Below, one piece after another: positions 49,555-60,825 of a stretch of DNA of 64,000 nucleotides. The stretch covers positions 900,592 to 964,591 of the forward strand of contig NZ_KI628539.1 in NCBI RefSeq assembly GCF_000503215.1, read 5' to 3'. The notes under the pieces are model-generated. The model saw only the letters and a program-made list of their open reading frames with translations. It did not search any database and was not told the origin of the DNA. Within the stretch, counting starts at the first letter, position 1. Every line of letters starts with the position of its first letter. Source of the DNA: Pseudomonas canadensis (GTDB lineage: Bacteria; Pseudomonadota; Gammaproteobacteria; Pseudomonadales; Pseudomonadaceae). The position numbers and the translations under genes were made by a program.

Positions 49555-49659
49555 GAGGCGTTCCTCCAAGGGACTGCAATATGTTCAGTATGGCTGCTTT
49601 CAAGCGGATGGGGTTGCGTCAGGTCAAATCCGCTCATCTAGAAATTCGGGAGTACACAT

Positions 49660-50097
49660 ATGACGGTCTGGATAGTGGTGTCAATCCTTGTGGTGGTTCT
49701 GAGCCCCCTGGCATGGTTGCGCCCGTCGCGCCATCAGAGCGGGCGCATGGCCCTGCGCATGGAGGCGCGCCGCATCGGCCTGGCCATGCAGTTGTCGCCC
49801 CAGGAATGGCCGCATTGGCTCAAGCAGGAGCCACCGAGCCCGTGCGCGCAATACTGCCGGCCACGGCGTGGCAGCACACCGGCCATTTGGAGTTACTGGC
49901 AGCTGGAGCCCGGAGTCTGGGTGAATCAGTGGCGTGAAGTGTGTGTTGATGAAAAGTTGTTGCCGCATTTTGCGACCTTGCCGGACAACGTCTACAAGGT
50001 CGAAGCCGACAAGCAGATGATCGCCCTGTATTGGGGCGAGAAGGGCGAGGCGAGCGTGTTGAAGGCTATCGATACGCTGCTCAAGGCCTTGGCCTGA
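49660..50097 (+). CDS. Membrane-anchored hypothetical protein
   Basis: 145 residues: one N-terminal membrane helix (VWIVVSILVVVLSPLAWL), a basic stretch, then a soluble part with several tryptophans (WPHWLKQ, IWSYWQLEPGVWVNQW) and a helical end. I recognise no domain. The anchor-plus-soluble-tail layout superficially resembles YajC, but length and sequence do not match. A ribosome site (GGGAG) precedes ATG 49660. Confidence 0.75.
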   Translation: MTVWIVVSILVVVLSPLAWLRPSRHQSGRMALRMEARRIGLAMQLSPQEWPHWLKQEPPSPCAQYCRPRRGSTPAIWSYWQLEPGVWVNQWREVCVDEKLLPHFATLPDNVYKVEADKQMIALYWGEKGEASVLKAIDTLLKALA

Positions 50098-50128
50098 CAC
50101 CGACCCTGGCGGCCTGCGACAACCCCCT

Positions 50129-50149
50129 GTAGGAAGCCCGGCTCCTACA
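50129..50149. repeat. Collapsed REP palindrome
   Basis: TGTAGGA, AGCCCG, then CTCCTACA: the two REP ends remain while the GGCTTGCCGGCGAT cores and spacer are gone. It may serve as the terminator of the preceding gene. Confidence 0.6.
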
Positions 50150-50179
50150 AAGGGCGTGCAAATCATGGAAAACGGCAGG

Positions 50180-50278
50180 CAATAAAAAGCCCGACATCAT
50201 CATCGGGCTGGAGTTGGCCAGGCAGGCCGGTAATTCTGTGTTCCCTGCGCCGGATGTTCATCCAGGCGCGTTACGGTT
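50180..50278 (-). ncRNA. Candidate small RNA upstream of fadB (minus strand)
   Basis: Read on the minus strand, a -10-like TAGGCT (50290-50285, inside the palindrome CGCTAG-C-CTAGCG) is followed by a hairpin GCGCC...GGCGC with an inner GGAT/ATCC stem (50269-50247), a GGCC/GGCC stem near 50231-50216, and a Rho-independent terminator: AGCCCGA, 8-base loop, TCGGGCT, then TTTTATT (50209-50182). The terminator points away from any annotated minus-strand gene, which argues for a short independent transcript of about 100 nucleotides. No coding frame fits. I do not recognise it as a known Pseudomonas sRNA. Inference from structure only. Confidence 0.45.
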
Positions 50279-50476
50279 GTCGCTAGCCTAGCGGCATATC
50301 CCGTTCTGTACAGCCTTTTCCCTCATCTTTTCCATTATTGATTTCGTGAATATTTGAATATTGACGAGTCGCGGGATTATGGTCGGGGTTCTGAAATGAC
50401 TGGAAAGTCGCGTTTTTCCTAGCCTTTCGAGCGATTGACAATTGCCCGGAATTGGATGAAGGTGGCGTACCCAAAT

Positions 50477-50490
50477 CAAACGGGCGTATG
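50477..50490. promoter_or_regulatory. Possible PsrA operator upstream of fadB
   Basis: CAAACGGGCGTATG fits the PsrA pattern (G/C)AAAC-N4-GTTT(G/C) with one mismatch. It lies 163 bases before the fadB ATG. PsrA represses fadBA in P. aeruginosa, so the position is plausible, but a single degenerate 14-base match can occur by chance. Confidence 0.35.
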
Positions 50491-50652
50491 AATTGAGCGT
50501 TTGTCTGTCAGACCGCTCATACAGAATCCCGACTATCGCATTGGCGGGTGTGCCTGGCGGATTGGCATGAGCATTGACGCAACTGTCAGTGTCCAGCCAG
50601 AGGCCAGCGTCCAATGTGTACTGTTCAGCTTCCATATCGTGGAGATCAGTTG

Positions 50653-54005
<3,353 letters not shown>

Positions 54006-54023
54006 GCGTTGGGTTGACGGAAG

Positions 54024-54047
54024 CCGGGGCCCAGTGCCCCGGTTTTT
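54024..54047 (+). terminator. Rho-independent terminator of fadBA
   Basis: CCGGGG, a CCAGTG-type loop, CCCCGG, then T5 and further T-rich sequence, 20 bases after the fadA stop. Confidence 0.85.
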
Positions 54048-54102
54048 GTTTTTGGGTGGTTTTGTATTTTTTTTTTAACAAATTTTGTAAGAGGGCCAGA
54101 GC

Positions 54103-54339
54103 ATGAAAGTCGAACCAGGGCTCTACCAGCATTATAAAGGTCCGCAGTACCGTGTTTTCAGTGTGGCACGCCACTCCGAGACCGAAGAAGAAGTAGTGTT
54201 CTACCAAGCACTGTATGGCGATTACGGCTTTTGGGTACGCCCCTTGAGCATGTTTGTGGAGACCGTCGAGGTTGACGGCGAGCAGGTCCCGCGCTTTGCT
54301 TTGGTCCAGGCCGAACCCAGTCTTTTTTCAGGGCAATAA
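54103..54339 (+). CDS. DUF1653 protein
   Basis: 78 residues with the family pattern GLYQHYKGPQYRVFSVARHSETEEEVVFYQALYGDYGFWVRPLSMF (about residues 6-51, given here as positions and ends). It is a small all-beta protein of unknown function; the conserved YxHYKG and WVRP strings are present. GAGGG lies a few bases upstream of the ATG. It is placed between fadBA and topA, as in other pseudomonads. Confidence 0.88.
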   Translation: MKVEPGLYQHYKGPQYRVFSVARHSETEEEVVFYQALYGDYGFWVRPLSMFVETVEVDGEQVPRFALVQAEPSLFSGQ

Positions 54340-54453
54340 CGGCAGGTCGCGCAGAATGCTGCGCTTGACCTCACCTTGTTGCCACTATATATAGCGTTGC
54401 CGCGACAGGCGCCAACTGCCTTTCACTTCTCGAATTCAGGAATTTTCCGATCC

Positions 54454-57075
54454 ATGGGCAAATCGCTGGTCATTGTGGAATCCCCGGCTAAGGCCAAGAC
54501 CATCAACAAGTACTTGGGCAACGAGTACGTGGTGAAGTCGAGTATCGGCCATATCCGAGACCTGCCCACCAGCGGTTCGGCTAGCGCCAGCAAGGAGCCT
54601 GCCGCCAAGCGCGGCAAGGCGGCTGCGGGCGAAGGTCCGGTGCTCACCCCTAAAGAGAAAGCGCGCAAGCAGCTGGTCTCGCGCATGGGTGTGGACCCGG
54701 ATCATGGCTGGAAGGCCAAGTACGAAATCCTTCCAGGCAAGGAAAAGGTCATCGAAGAGCTGCGCCGGCTCGCCAAGGATGCTGACACCATCTATCTCGC
54801 GACGGACTTGGACCGCGAAGGGGAAGCCATTGCCTGGCACCTGCGGGAAGCCATCGGCGGTGATGACAGCCGCTACAAGCGTGTGGTGTTCAACGAAATC
54901 ACCAAGAAAGCCATCCAGGAAGCCTTCTCCAAGCCAGGCGAACTGGACATCGACCGCGTCAACGCCCAGCAGGCCCGTCGCTTCCTCGACCGCGTCGTGG
55001 GTTATATGGTTTCGCCGCTGCTGTGGGCCAAGATCGCCCGTGGTCTGTCGGCCGGTCGTGTGCAATCGGTTGCGGTGAAGCTGGTGGTGGAGCGTGAGCG
55101 CGAGATCCGTGCGTTCATCCCCGAAGAGTACTGGGAAGTCCACGCCGACCTCGGCACTGCCAAGGGCGCCAACGTGCGCTTTGAAGTGGCCCGCGAGAAA
55201 GGCGAGGCCTTCAAGCCGCTGAACGAAGCCCAGGCCATGGCCGCGCTGGAAAAGCTCAAGTCTTCCAGCTACAGCATCGTCAAGCGTGAAGACAAACCGA
55301 CCAGCAGCAAGCCATCGGCACCGTTCATCACATCCACCCTGCAACAGGCCGCGAGTAACCGCCTGGGCTTCGGTGTGAAGAAAACCATGATGATGGCCCA
55401 GCGCTTGTACGAAGCCGGCTACATCACTTACATGCGTACCGACTCCACCAACCTGTCGGTAGACGCGGTCGCGATGGCGCGTACCTATATTGAAGAAGAG
55501 TTCGGCAAGAAGTACCTGCCGGAGAAGCCGAACGTCTACAGCAGCAAGGAAGGCGCACAAGAGGCTCACGAAGCGATCCGTCCTTCCGACGCCAACACCA
55601 CGCCTGCCAAGCTGAGCGGCATGGAGCGCGACGCTGAGCGCCTTTACGAGCTGATCTGGCGCCAGTTCCTGGCTTGCCAGATGCTGCCAGCGCAATACCT
55701 GTCCACCACTGTCACCGTGGCGGCCTCCGATTTTGAGCTGCGTGCCAAGGGCCGTATCCTCAAGTTCGACGGTTACACCCGTGTGATGCCGCAAATCGCC
55801 AAGCCTGGCGATGACGACGTGCTGCCGGACATGGCCCAGGGCGACACCCTCAAGCTGGTCCAGCTCGACCCGTCCCAGCACTTCACCAAGCCGCCGGCGC
55901 GTTATTCGGAAGCCAGCCTGGTAAAAGAGATGGAAAAACGCGGTATCGGTCGTCCGTCGACCTATGCAGCGATCATCTCCACCATTCAAGACCGTGGTTA
56001 CGTTGCGCTGCACAACCGTCGTTTCTACTCGGAAAAGATGGGCGACATCGTGACCGAGCGCCTGTCCGAGAGCTTCTCCAACCTGATGGACTACGGCTTC
56101 ACTGCCGGCATGGAAGAGAATCTCGACGACGTGGCCCAGGGCGAACGCGACTGGAAAAACGTGTTGGACGAGTTCTACGGCGACTTCAAGAAAAAACTCG
56201 AAGTAGCCGAAAGCCCTGAAAATGGCATGCGCGCCAACCAGCCGGTGATGACCGACATCCCGTGCCAGACCTGCGGTCGGCCGATGCAGATTCGTACGGC
56301 GTCCACTGGCGTGTTCCTCGGTTGCTCGGGCTACAGCCTGCCGCCGAAAGAGCGCTGCAAGGCCACTGTCAACCTGGTGCCGGGTGATGAAATCGCCGCC
56401 GACGACGAGGGTGAGTCCGAGTCTCTGGTACTGCGTGGCAAGCACCGTTGCCCGATCTGCAGCACGGCGATGGACGCCTACCTGCTGGACGAGAAGCACA
56501 AGCTGCACATTTGCGGTAACAACCCGGATTGCAACGGCTACGAGATTGAAGAAGGTACCTATCGCATCAAGGGCTACGAAGGTCCGAGCCTGGAATGCGA
56601 CAAGTGCGGCAGCGAGATGCAGCTCAAGACCGGCCGTTTCGGCAAGTTCTTCGGTTGCACCAACCCGACCTGCAAGAACACCCGCAAACTGCTGAAAAGC
56701 GGTGACGCGGCGCCGCCGAAGATGGACCCGGTGAAGATGCCGGAGCTCAAGTGCGAGAAGGTCAACGACACCTACATCCTGCGTGACGGCGCTTCGGGGT
56801 TGTTCCTGGCGGCCAGCCAGTTCCCGAAGAACCGCGAGACCCGCGCGCCGTTGGTGCTGGAGATCGTGCCGCACAAGGATGAGATCGATCCTAAGTACCA
56901 CTTCTTGTGTGAAGCGCCGAAGAAGGACCCGGATGGTCGTCCGGCCGTGATCCGCTACAGCCGCAAGACCAAGGAGCAGTACGTGCAGACCGAAGTTGAC
57001 GGCAAGCCTACCGGCTGGAAAGCGTTCTACGACGGCGGCAAGTGGAAGGTCGAGGATAAGCGCCAGGGCGCTTGA
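54454..57075 (+). CDS. topA: DNA topoisomerase I (type IA)
   Basis: 873 residues. The Toprim domain starts at once ([20 protein letters not shown], with the acidic [13 protein letters not shown] further on); the catalytic tyrosine is in [14 protein letters not shown] near residue 325; C-terminal zinc-ribbon repeats CQTCG, CPICS...CGNNPDC and CDKCG...CTNPTC bind single-stranded DNA, and a last basic repeat ends the protein. It relaxes negative supercoils. Start ATG 54454 matches the family; the upstream in-frame ATG is unlikely. Confidence 0.98.
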   Translation: MGKSLVIVESPAKAKTINKYLGNEYVVKSSIGHIRDLPTSGSASASKEPAAKRGKAAAGEGPVLTPKEKARKQLVSRMGVDPDHGWKAKYEILPGKEKVIEELRRLAKDADTIYLATDLDREGEAIAWHLREAIGGDDSRYKRVVFNEITKKAIQEAFSKPGELDIDRVNAQQARRFLDRVVGYMVSPLLWAKIARGLSAGRVQSVAVKLVVEREREIRAFIPEEYWEVHADLGTAKGANVRFEVAREKGEAFKPLNEAQAMAALEKLKSSSYSIVKREDKPTSSKPSAPFITSTLQQAASNRLGFGVKKTMMMAQRLYEAGYITYMRTDSTNLSVDAVAMARTYIEEEFGKKYLPEKPNVYSSKEGAQEAHEAIRPSDANTTPAKLSGMERDAERLYELIWRQFLACQMLPAQYLSTTVTVAASDFELRAKGRILKFDGYTRVMPQIAKPGDDDVLPDMAQGDTLKLVQLDPSQHFTKPPARYSEASLVKEMEKRGIGRPSTYAAIISTIQDRGYVALHNRRFYSEKMGDIVTERLSESFSNLMDYGFTAGMEENLDDVAQGERDWKNVLDEFYGDFKKKLEVAESPENGMRANQPVMTDIPCQTCGRPMQIRTASTGVFLGCSGYSLPPKERCKATVNLVPGDEIAADDEGESESLVLRGKHRCPICSTAMDAYLLDEKHKLHICGNNPDCNGYEIEEGTYRIKGYEGPSLECDKCGSEMQLKTGRFGKFFGCTNPTCKNTRKLLKSGDAAPPKMDPVKMPELKCEKVNDTYILRDGASGLFLAASQFPKNRETRAPLVLEIVPHKDEIDPKYHFLCEAPKKDPDGRPAVIRYSRKTKEQYVQTEVDGKPTGWKAFYDGGKWKVEDKRQGA

Positions 57076-57094
57076 TCGGCTAATCTGCCAATGA

Positions 57095-57123
57095 CAAAGG
57101 CCGCCTTCACAGGCGGCCTTTTG
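57095..57123 (+). terminator. Rho-independent terminator of topA
   Basis: AAAGGCCGCC, TTCAC loop, GGCGGCCTTTT, 20 bases after the topA stop. Confidence 0.9.
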
Positions 57124-57127
57124 TTGC

Positions 57128-57240
57128 TGTAGAAGCGAGGGGGGCGCCTAGCCCTTGCTCGCGAAAATCGTAACGATAACGCGGGAAGCCAGGTACATAA
57201 TGGCGTCCTTAGGTTTTTCGCGAGCAAGCTCGCTCCTACA
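57128..57240. repeat. REP doublet with an insertion in one arm (GCGAGCTTGCTCGCGAAAA class)
   Basis: The right arm TTTTTCGCGAGCAAGCTCGCTCCTACA is intact. The left arm reads GTAGAAGCGAG, then an extra GGGGGCGCCTAGCCC-like segment, then TTGCTCGCGAAAA. The same class as at 39.6 kb. Confidence 0.8.
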
Positions 57241-57280
57241 CAGCCAGCATTGCGCCTCTTTCGTTGTGGAGATTGCCGTC

Positions 57281-57802
57281 ATGGCCAACGAACTCTATAC
57301 CCGTACCAATCAGAAAATTTACTTCGCGGGTCTATCCCTGGAAGCCCTTGGCCGCGCCGAGGAAGGGAAAGAGATGAATGCCATCGCGCTGGTCCAGGCG
57401 GGGCGTGAAGCTGCGTTGTTTCACCTGTACGGCGCCTTGCTGGGTTTGTGTCATGAAATCGCTGGGTTTTACCGCCTGCCCCAGGCGGGTTCACCCCGTG
57501 CAGAAATGATCATGAATCGTGAAGTGCTGGATGCGATGGCCATTCCTGAGCTGGCAGAACTGGTTGAAATGGCTCAAAGCCCGGACAGTTGGGTGGCGCG
57601 TTTGCTCAAAGCGCATGCGGATATGTTCCAGCCACCGCGTATTCCGCATGTGCCCAAGGGCGATGTGACGCAGCCGCTGATCGTGGCGGTTGCGGTGGAA
57701 GAGGAAGAACCCAAGCCGTTGAGCCGTGAAGAGCTGGAGGGCTGGCGTCAGGAACTGAAAAAGATGGCGCTGCGCTTTCGCGAAGGCCTGAACGAATGCT
57801 GA
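57281..57802 (+). CDS. Conserved hypothetical protein (DUF6586-like)
   Basis: 173 residues beginning MANELYTRTNQKIYFAGLSLE, predominantly alpha-helical, with a proline-rich linker (FQPPRIPHVPKGDV) and an acidic-basic C-terminal helix (LSREELEGWRQELKKMALRFREGLNEC). I recall it as a pseudomonad-conserved neighbour of topA and lexA with no known activity. The start at 57281 follows GGAG; the longer frame runs into the REP element. Confidence 0.8.
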   Translation: MANELYTRTNQKIYFAGLSLEALGRAEEGKEMNAIALVQAGREAALFHLYGALLGLCHEIAGFYRLPQAGSPRAEMIMNREVLDAMAIPELAELVEMAQSPDSWVARLLKAHADMFQPPRIPHVPKGDVTQPLIVAVAVEEEEPKPLSREELEGWRQELKKMALRFREGLNEC

Positions 57803-57809
57803 TCTCCGC

Positions 57810-57834
57810 GTAGGAGCCGGCTTGCCGGCGATGC
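57810..57834. repeat. REP singlet, GTAGGAGC/CCGGCGAT class
   Basis: One head CGTAGGAGCCGGCTTGCCGGCGATG with no inverted partner nearby, just after the stop of the preceding gene. Confidence 0.8.
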
Positions 57835-57980
57835 AGGTATCTCGGAGTGTGAGGCGCAACGCGTTGTAGCCATCGAAGCCGGCGACCATTCATCAAGCTG
57901 TCAACAAACCTGTTCAGATCCTCTGCGGGGCTGGGTGGATGACTGATATAATCCCGGCCTTTCGTGGAGAACAGACTTTT

Positions 57981-58214
57981 ATGCCAACGTCCTTTCTGGA
58001 AATTGTTGAGTTGCCTGACGGCCGAATCGAGCTGCGCCGGGCTGAGGACGAGGGTTCTCTGGTTATCTTGGATTTTTCCGAAGACGCCAAGCAGTTCCTG
58101 CAAGGCCAGCACGTGGAAGTGGCTAAAGCCATGTTGAGCGTGGGCGTGCAGATGGCCGGTCGCCTGGCTGAAGGCGAGCCGGAGAAAGACGAAGGGCCGC
58201 GGGTTCTTCACTAA
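57981..58214 (+). CDS. Small conserved hypothetical protein (77 aa)
   Basis: 77 residues, MPTSFLEIVELPDGRIELRR at the start, with a short beta strand pattern (IELRR, SLVILDF) and a helix (VEVAKAMLSVGVQMAGRLAEG), ending in an acidic tail. I recognise no domain. GGAGA precedes the ATG at about 11 bases. A gene of this size between topA and sulA is, as I recall, conserved in Pseudomonas. Downstream lies the repeat-expanded REP element. Confidence 0.78.
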   Translation: MPTSFLEIVELPDGRIELRRAEDEGSLVILDFSEDAKQFLQGQHVEVAKAMLSVGVQMAGRLAEGEPEKDEGPRVLH

Positions 58215-58272
58215 GCCCTGTGGTTAGGGGTTCTGTGGTGTTAGGCAGGCTTCTGGAGTGAGCTAGCTTGCT

Positions 58273-58380
58273 TGTGGCGAGTGGGCTTGTTGTGGTGAGT
58301 GAGATTATTGTGGTGAGTGGGCTTGTTGTGGTCAGTGAGATTATTGTGGTGAGTGGGCTTGTTGAGGTGAGTGGGCTTGT
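58273..58380. repeat. Tandem array of six 18-base units flanking a REP doublet (left side)
   Basis: Six consecutive 18-base units, TGTGGTGAGTGGGCTTGT or the variant TGTGGTGAGTGAGATTAT, run directly into the REP head TGTGGTGAGCGGGCTTGC at 58381. Types alternate A-B-A-B-A-A. A more diverged copy precedes the array near 58254. Confidence 0.93.
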
Positions 58381-58514
58381 TGTGGTGAGCGGGCTTGCCC
58401 CGCGCTGGGCTGCGCAGCAGCCCTAAATAGATTGACGCGGTACATCAGGTATTCCACGGTGCTTGGTTTTGGGGCCGCTTCGCAGCCCAGCGCGGGGCAA
58501 GCCCGCTCACCACA
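58381..58514. repeat. Long REP doublet, TGTGGTGAGCGGGCTTG class
   Basis: Arms TGTGGTGAGCGGGCTTGCCCCGCGCTGGG and its inverse, with inner GCTGC/GCAGC stems and about 65 bases of spacer, homologous to the element at 44.7 kb. Confidence 0.92.
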
Positions 58515-58578
58515 GAAGCCCGACCACAGAAGCCCGACCACAGAAGCCCGACCACAGAAGCCCGACCACAGAAGCCCG
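58509..58578. repeat. Tandem array of five 14-base units flanking a REP doublet (right side)
   Basis: Five perfect copies of ACCACAGAAGCCCG, the first overlapping the REP end, followed by two degenerate copies to about 58600. On the minus strand the unit is CGGGCTTCTGTGGT, that is, the REP head without GAG. Confidence 0.93.
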
Positions 58579-58625
58579 CATGTCACAGAAGCCCGTATGT
58601 CATAGGACTTCGGCCGATCAGGCAC

Positions 58626-59099
58626 TCAGCCCAATCGAATATTCAAACTCTGCGCATCACCCGTACGAGCGGCGCTGATCAGTTGCTGCTTGGCGCTGAC
58701 ACTCAGTGGATTCAACCAGCTCACCACTGTATGGCTGCGGCCCAGGCGAAGTGCTTCGCAGGTCAACTGTTGGGCACTTTGCGCGCCGCGTGGCTGCAGC
58801 AACAGAATGCGCTCGCGGTTGAGGCCGGCATCCCGCAGCCAGGCCTGGGTCAGGCTGGCGGGTGGGGCGATCAGCGTCAGCCAGCGGGCATCCTGTTCCT
58901 CGCTCAGATCACGCAGGATCGGCGCCAGAAGGCTCAGGCAACTCCCCGCTGCACCGCGCAACGACAATTCACTGAACGCCTCAGGTTCGGCGCCCCAGGG
59001 CGCCTCGACCGTTTCCTTGAGGATAGGCGCAAGGGGTTGGGCCATGAAGGCCTCGAACAGCGACAGTTGAGTGTGTTGTGGGGTGTGGACGAGTTGCAT
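58626..59099 (-). CDS. sulA: SOS cell-division inhibitor SulA
   Basis: 157 residues. The region LSLLAPILRDLSEEQDARWLTLIAPP and the later LLLQPRGAQSAQQLTCEALRLGRSHTVVSWL (positions about 55-80 and 98-128) match the RecA-like SulA fold of pseudomonads, which binds FtsZ and blocks division during the SOS response. It starts 10 bases after the lexA stop, so it is expressed from the lexA promoter under LexA control. Confidence 0.9.
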   Translation of the reverse strand: MQLVHTPQHTQLSLFEAFMAQPLAPILKETVEAPWGAEPEAFSELSLRGAAGSCLSLLAPILRDLSEEQDARWLTLIAPPASLTQAWLRDAGLNRERILLLQPRGAQSAQQLTCEALRLGRSHTVVSWLNPLSVSAKQQLISAARTGDAQSLNIRLG

Positions 59100-59109
59100 G
59101 ATGCCTCCT

Positions 59110-59718
59110 CTAGCGGCGAATGACGCCGACGCTCAAGCCTTCGATCACCAGGTCCTGATCTTTCAGGTTCACTTCAATCGGGGCGAACTCAGGGTTCTCG
59201 GCCAGGAGCCAGACCTTGCTGCCTTCGCGCTTGAAGCGTTTGACGGTGACTTCATCGCCGATACGGGCGACAACGATTTGGCCATTACGGGCTTCGCGGG
59301 TGGTGTGGACGGCCAGCAGGTCGCCATCGAAGATGCCCACGTCCTTCATGCTCATGCCATGGACGCGCAACAGGTAGTCGGCGCGAGGATGGAAGAAGGT
59401 CGGGTTGATGTTGCAGGATTCCTCGACGTGCTGCTGCGCCAGGATCGGCGCACCGGCGGCGACGCGGCCGATGATCGGCAGGGTCGATTCGTCGACCTTG
59501 GCTTCGAAGCCAGGGATGCGAATACCGCGCGAGGCACCGGGGGTCATCTCGATCGCGCCTTTGCGAGCGAGGGCCTTGAGGTGTTCTTCAGCGGCGTTGG
59601 GGGACTTGAACCCCAGTTCCAGCGCAATTTCCGCTCGTGTCGGCGGGTAGCCGTTGTCATCGAGGCAGCGCTTGATAAAAGCCAGAATCTCAGCTTGGCG
59701 TGGCGTCAGTTTTAGCAT
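59110..59718 (-). CDS. lexA: LexA repressor
   Basis: 202 residues: winged helix-turn-helix ([33 protein letters not shown]), the Ala-Gly self-cleavage site in RVAAGAPI near residue 85, and the peptidase dyad with Ser in [14 protein letters not shown] and Lys in VTVKRF. RecA filaments trigger its autocleavage. Two LexA boxes lie just upstream, so it is autoregulated together with sulA. Confidence 0.97.
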   Translation of the reverse strand: MLKLTPRQAEILAFIKRCLDDNGYPPTRAEIALELGFKSPNAAEEHLKALARKGAIEMTPGASRGIRIPGFEAKVDESTLPIIGRVAAGAPILAQQHVEESCNINPTFFHPRADYLLRVHGMSMKDVGIFDGDLLAVHTTREARNGQIVVARIGDEVTVKRFKREGSKVWLLAENPEFAPIEVNLKDQDLVIEGLSVGVIRR

Positions 59719-59728
59719 GTTGATCGCT

Positions 59729-59744
59729 CTGTCTTTTTATACAG
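59729..59744. promoter_or_regulatory. LexA (SOS) box 1
   Basis: CTGTCTTTTTATACAG matches CTGT-N8-ACAG exactly. It is 10 bases upstream of the lexA start codon. Confidence 0.93.
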
Positions 59745-59747
59745 TGA

Positions 59748-59763
59748 CTGGGATTATATACAG
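59748..59763. promoter_or_regulatory. LexA (SOS) box 2
   Basis: CTGGGATTATATACAG fits CTG-N10-CAG. Its centre is 19 bases from that of box 1, nearly two helical turns, allowing two LexA dimers on one face. Confidence 0.88.
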
Positions 59764-59939
59764 TGAACTGCGCTTGGCAATCATCCTTTTCTGCCCCTCC
59801 GCTGGACGGTCATCGGGCAGGCTTCCCACAAGCCAGAGACAGCGCTGCCTACAGACCGGTATGGATGTGATTAAATAGCGATGAAATGTATGACTGCCCG
59901 GCCGGAAAGCGAACCCGCAGGCTTGACAAGACACACCCT

Positions 59940-59966
59940 GAAACGTATGTTTCAAACAAGTGTTTG
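59940..59966. promoter_or_regulatory. Two overlapping PsrA operators upstream of psrA
   Basis: GAAACGTATGTTTC (59940-59953) and CAAACAAGTGTTTG (59953-59966) each match the PsrA consensus (G/C)AAAC-N4-GTTT(G/C) and share base 59953. They lie 16 bases before the psrA ATG, over the expected transcription start, consistent with autorepression. Confidence 0.88.
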
Positions 59967-59981
59967 TCAGGCGGAGTAGCC

Positions 59982-60689
59982 ATGGCCCAGTCGGAAACCG
60001 TTGAACGCATTCTCGATGCTGCCGAGCAATTGTTCGCGGAAAAAGGATTTGCTGAAACCTCATTGCGGCTGATCACCAGCAAGGCTGGCGTCAACCTCGC
60101 TGCTGTGAACTACCATTTCGGCTCGAAAAAAGCCCTGATCCAAGCCGTGTTCTCGCGCTTCCTGGGGCCGTTCTGCGCCAGTCTTGACCGTGAGCTGGAG
60201 CGTCGCCAAGCCAAGGCTGACCATAAGCCGACCCTGGAAGAGTTGTTGGAAATCCTCGTCGAGCAAGCCCTGGTCGTTCAGCCCCGCAGCGGCAACGATT
60301 TGTCGATTTTCATGCGCTTGTTAGGCTTGGCGTTCAGCCAGAGCCAGGGTCACCTGCGCCGTTACCTGGAAGACATGTACGGCAAGGTTTTTCGTCGCTA
60401 TATGTTGCTGGTTAACGAGGCTGCCCCGCGTATTCCGCCGATCGAGCTGTTCTGGCGCGTGCACTTCATGCTCGGTGCTGCCGCGTTCAGCATGTCCGGG
60501 ATCAAGGCGTTGCGGGCCATCGCCGAGACCGATTTCGGTGTGAATACCTCAATCGAACAGGTCATGCGCCTGATGGTGCCGTTCCTGGCTGCCGGCATGC
60601 GTGCCGAAACCGGTGTGACCGACGCCGCCATGGCCGCTGCTCAATTGCGCCCACGCAGCAAGTCCGCGCCAATACCCGCCAAGGTTTGA
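59982..60689 (+). CDS. psrA: TetR-family regulator PsrA
   Basis: 235 residues with an N-terminal TetR helix-turn-helix (VERILDAAEQLFAEKGFAET, VNLAAVNYHFGSKKALI) and a helical ligand domain. PsrA senses long-chain fatty acids or acyl-CoAs, represses itself and fadBA, and activates rpoS in pseudomonads. The start is ATG 59982, just after GGAG and the double operator. It is divergent from lexA; nagZ follows. Confidence 0.95.
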   Translation: MAQSETVERILDAAEQLFAEKGFAETSLRLITSKAGVNLAAVNYHFGSKKALIQAVFSRFLGPFCASLDRELERRQAKADHKPTLEELLEILVEQALVVQPRSGNDLSIFMRLLGLAFSQSQGHLRRYLEDMYGKVFRRYMLLVNEAAPRIPPIELFWRVHFMLGAAAFSMSGIKALRAIAETDFGVNTSIEQVMRLMVPFLAAGMRAETGVTDAAMAAAQLRPRSKSAPIPAKV

Positions 60690-60760
60690 CCGCACCGGGT
60701 GGGCGCGACCGCTTGCATCCGCTAAGCTAGCGACCCATGCCGAATTCAGCTATTTACTCG

Positions 60761-60802
60761 CAACCCGTTGTGCTCACTGTGCCTGGTGAGGGCAACGGGT
60801 TG
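60761..60802 (+). promoter_or_regulatory. Long hairpin in the psrA-nagZ interval
   Basis: CAACCCGTTG (60761-60770) pairs perfectly with CAACGGGTTG (60793-60802); inside, CTCAC (60773-60777) pairs with GTGAG (60786-60790) around an 8-base loop. No T tract follows, so it is either a terminator for psrA without U-tail or a structured leader 23 bases before the nagZ start. Confidence 0.7.
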
Positions 60803-60825
60803 TGTGCGTTATTTAAGGAAGGTTT

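Noticed and set aside
50288-50635. 115-codon minus-strand frame in the fadB leader
   Set aside because: No ribosome site, no hydrophobic or domain pattern, and the composition is not coding-like. The minus-strand terminator nearby is better explained by a small RNA.
54436-56901. 821-codon minus-strand frame opposite topA
   Set aside because: topA is complete with Toprim, catalytic Tyr and zinc ribbons on the other strand; this frame has only low-complexity antisense sequence.
58273-58578. Possible CRISPR array
   Set aside because: The 18- and 14-base repeats are directly adjacent with no unique spacers and there are no cas genes; they are satellite repeats of a REP element.
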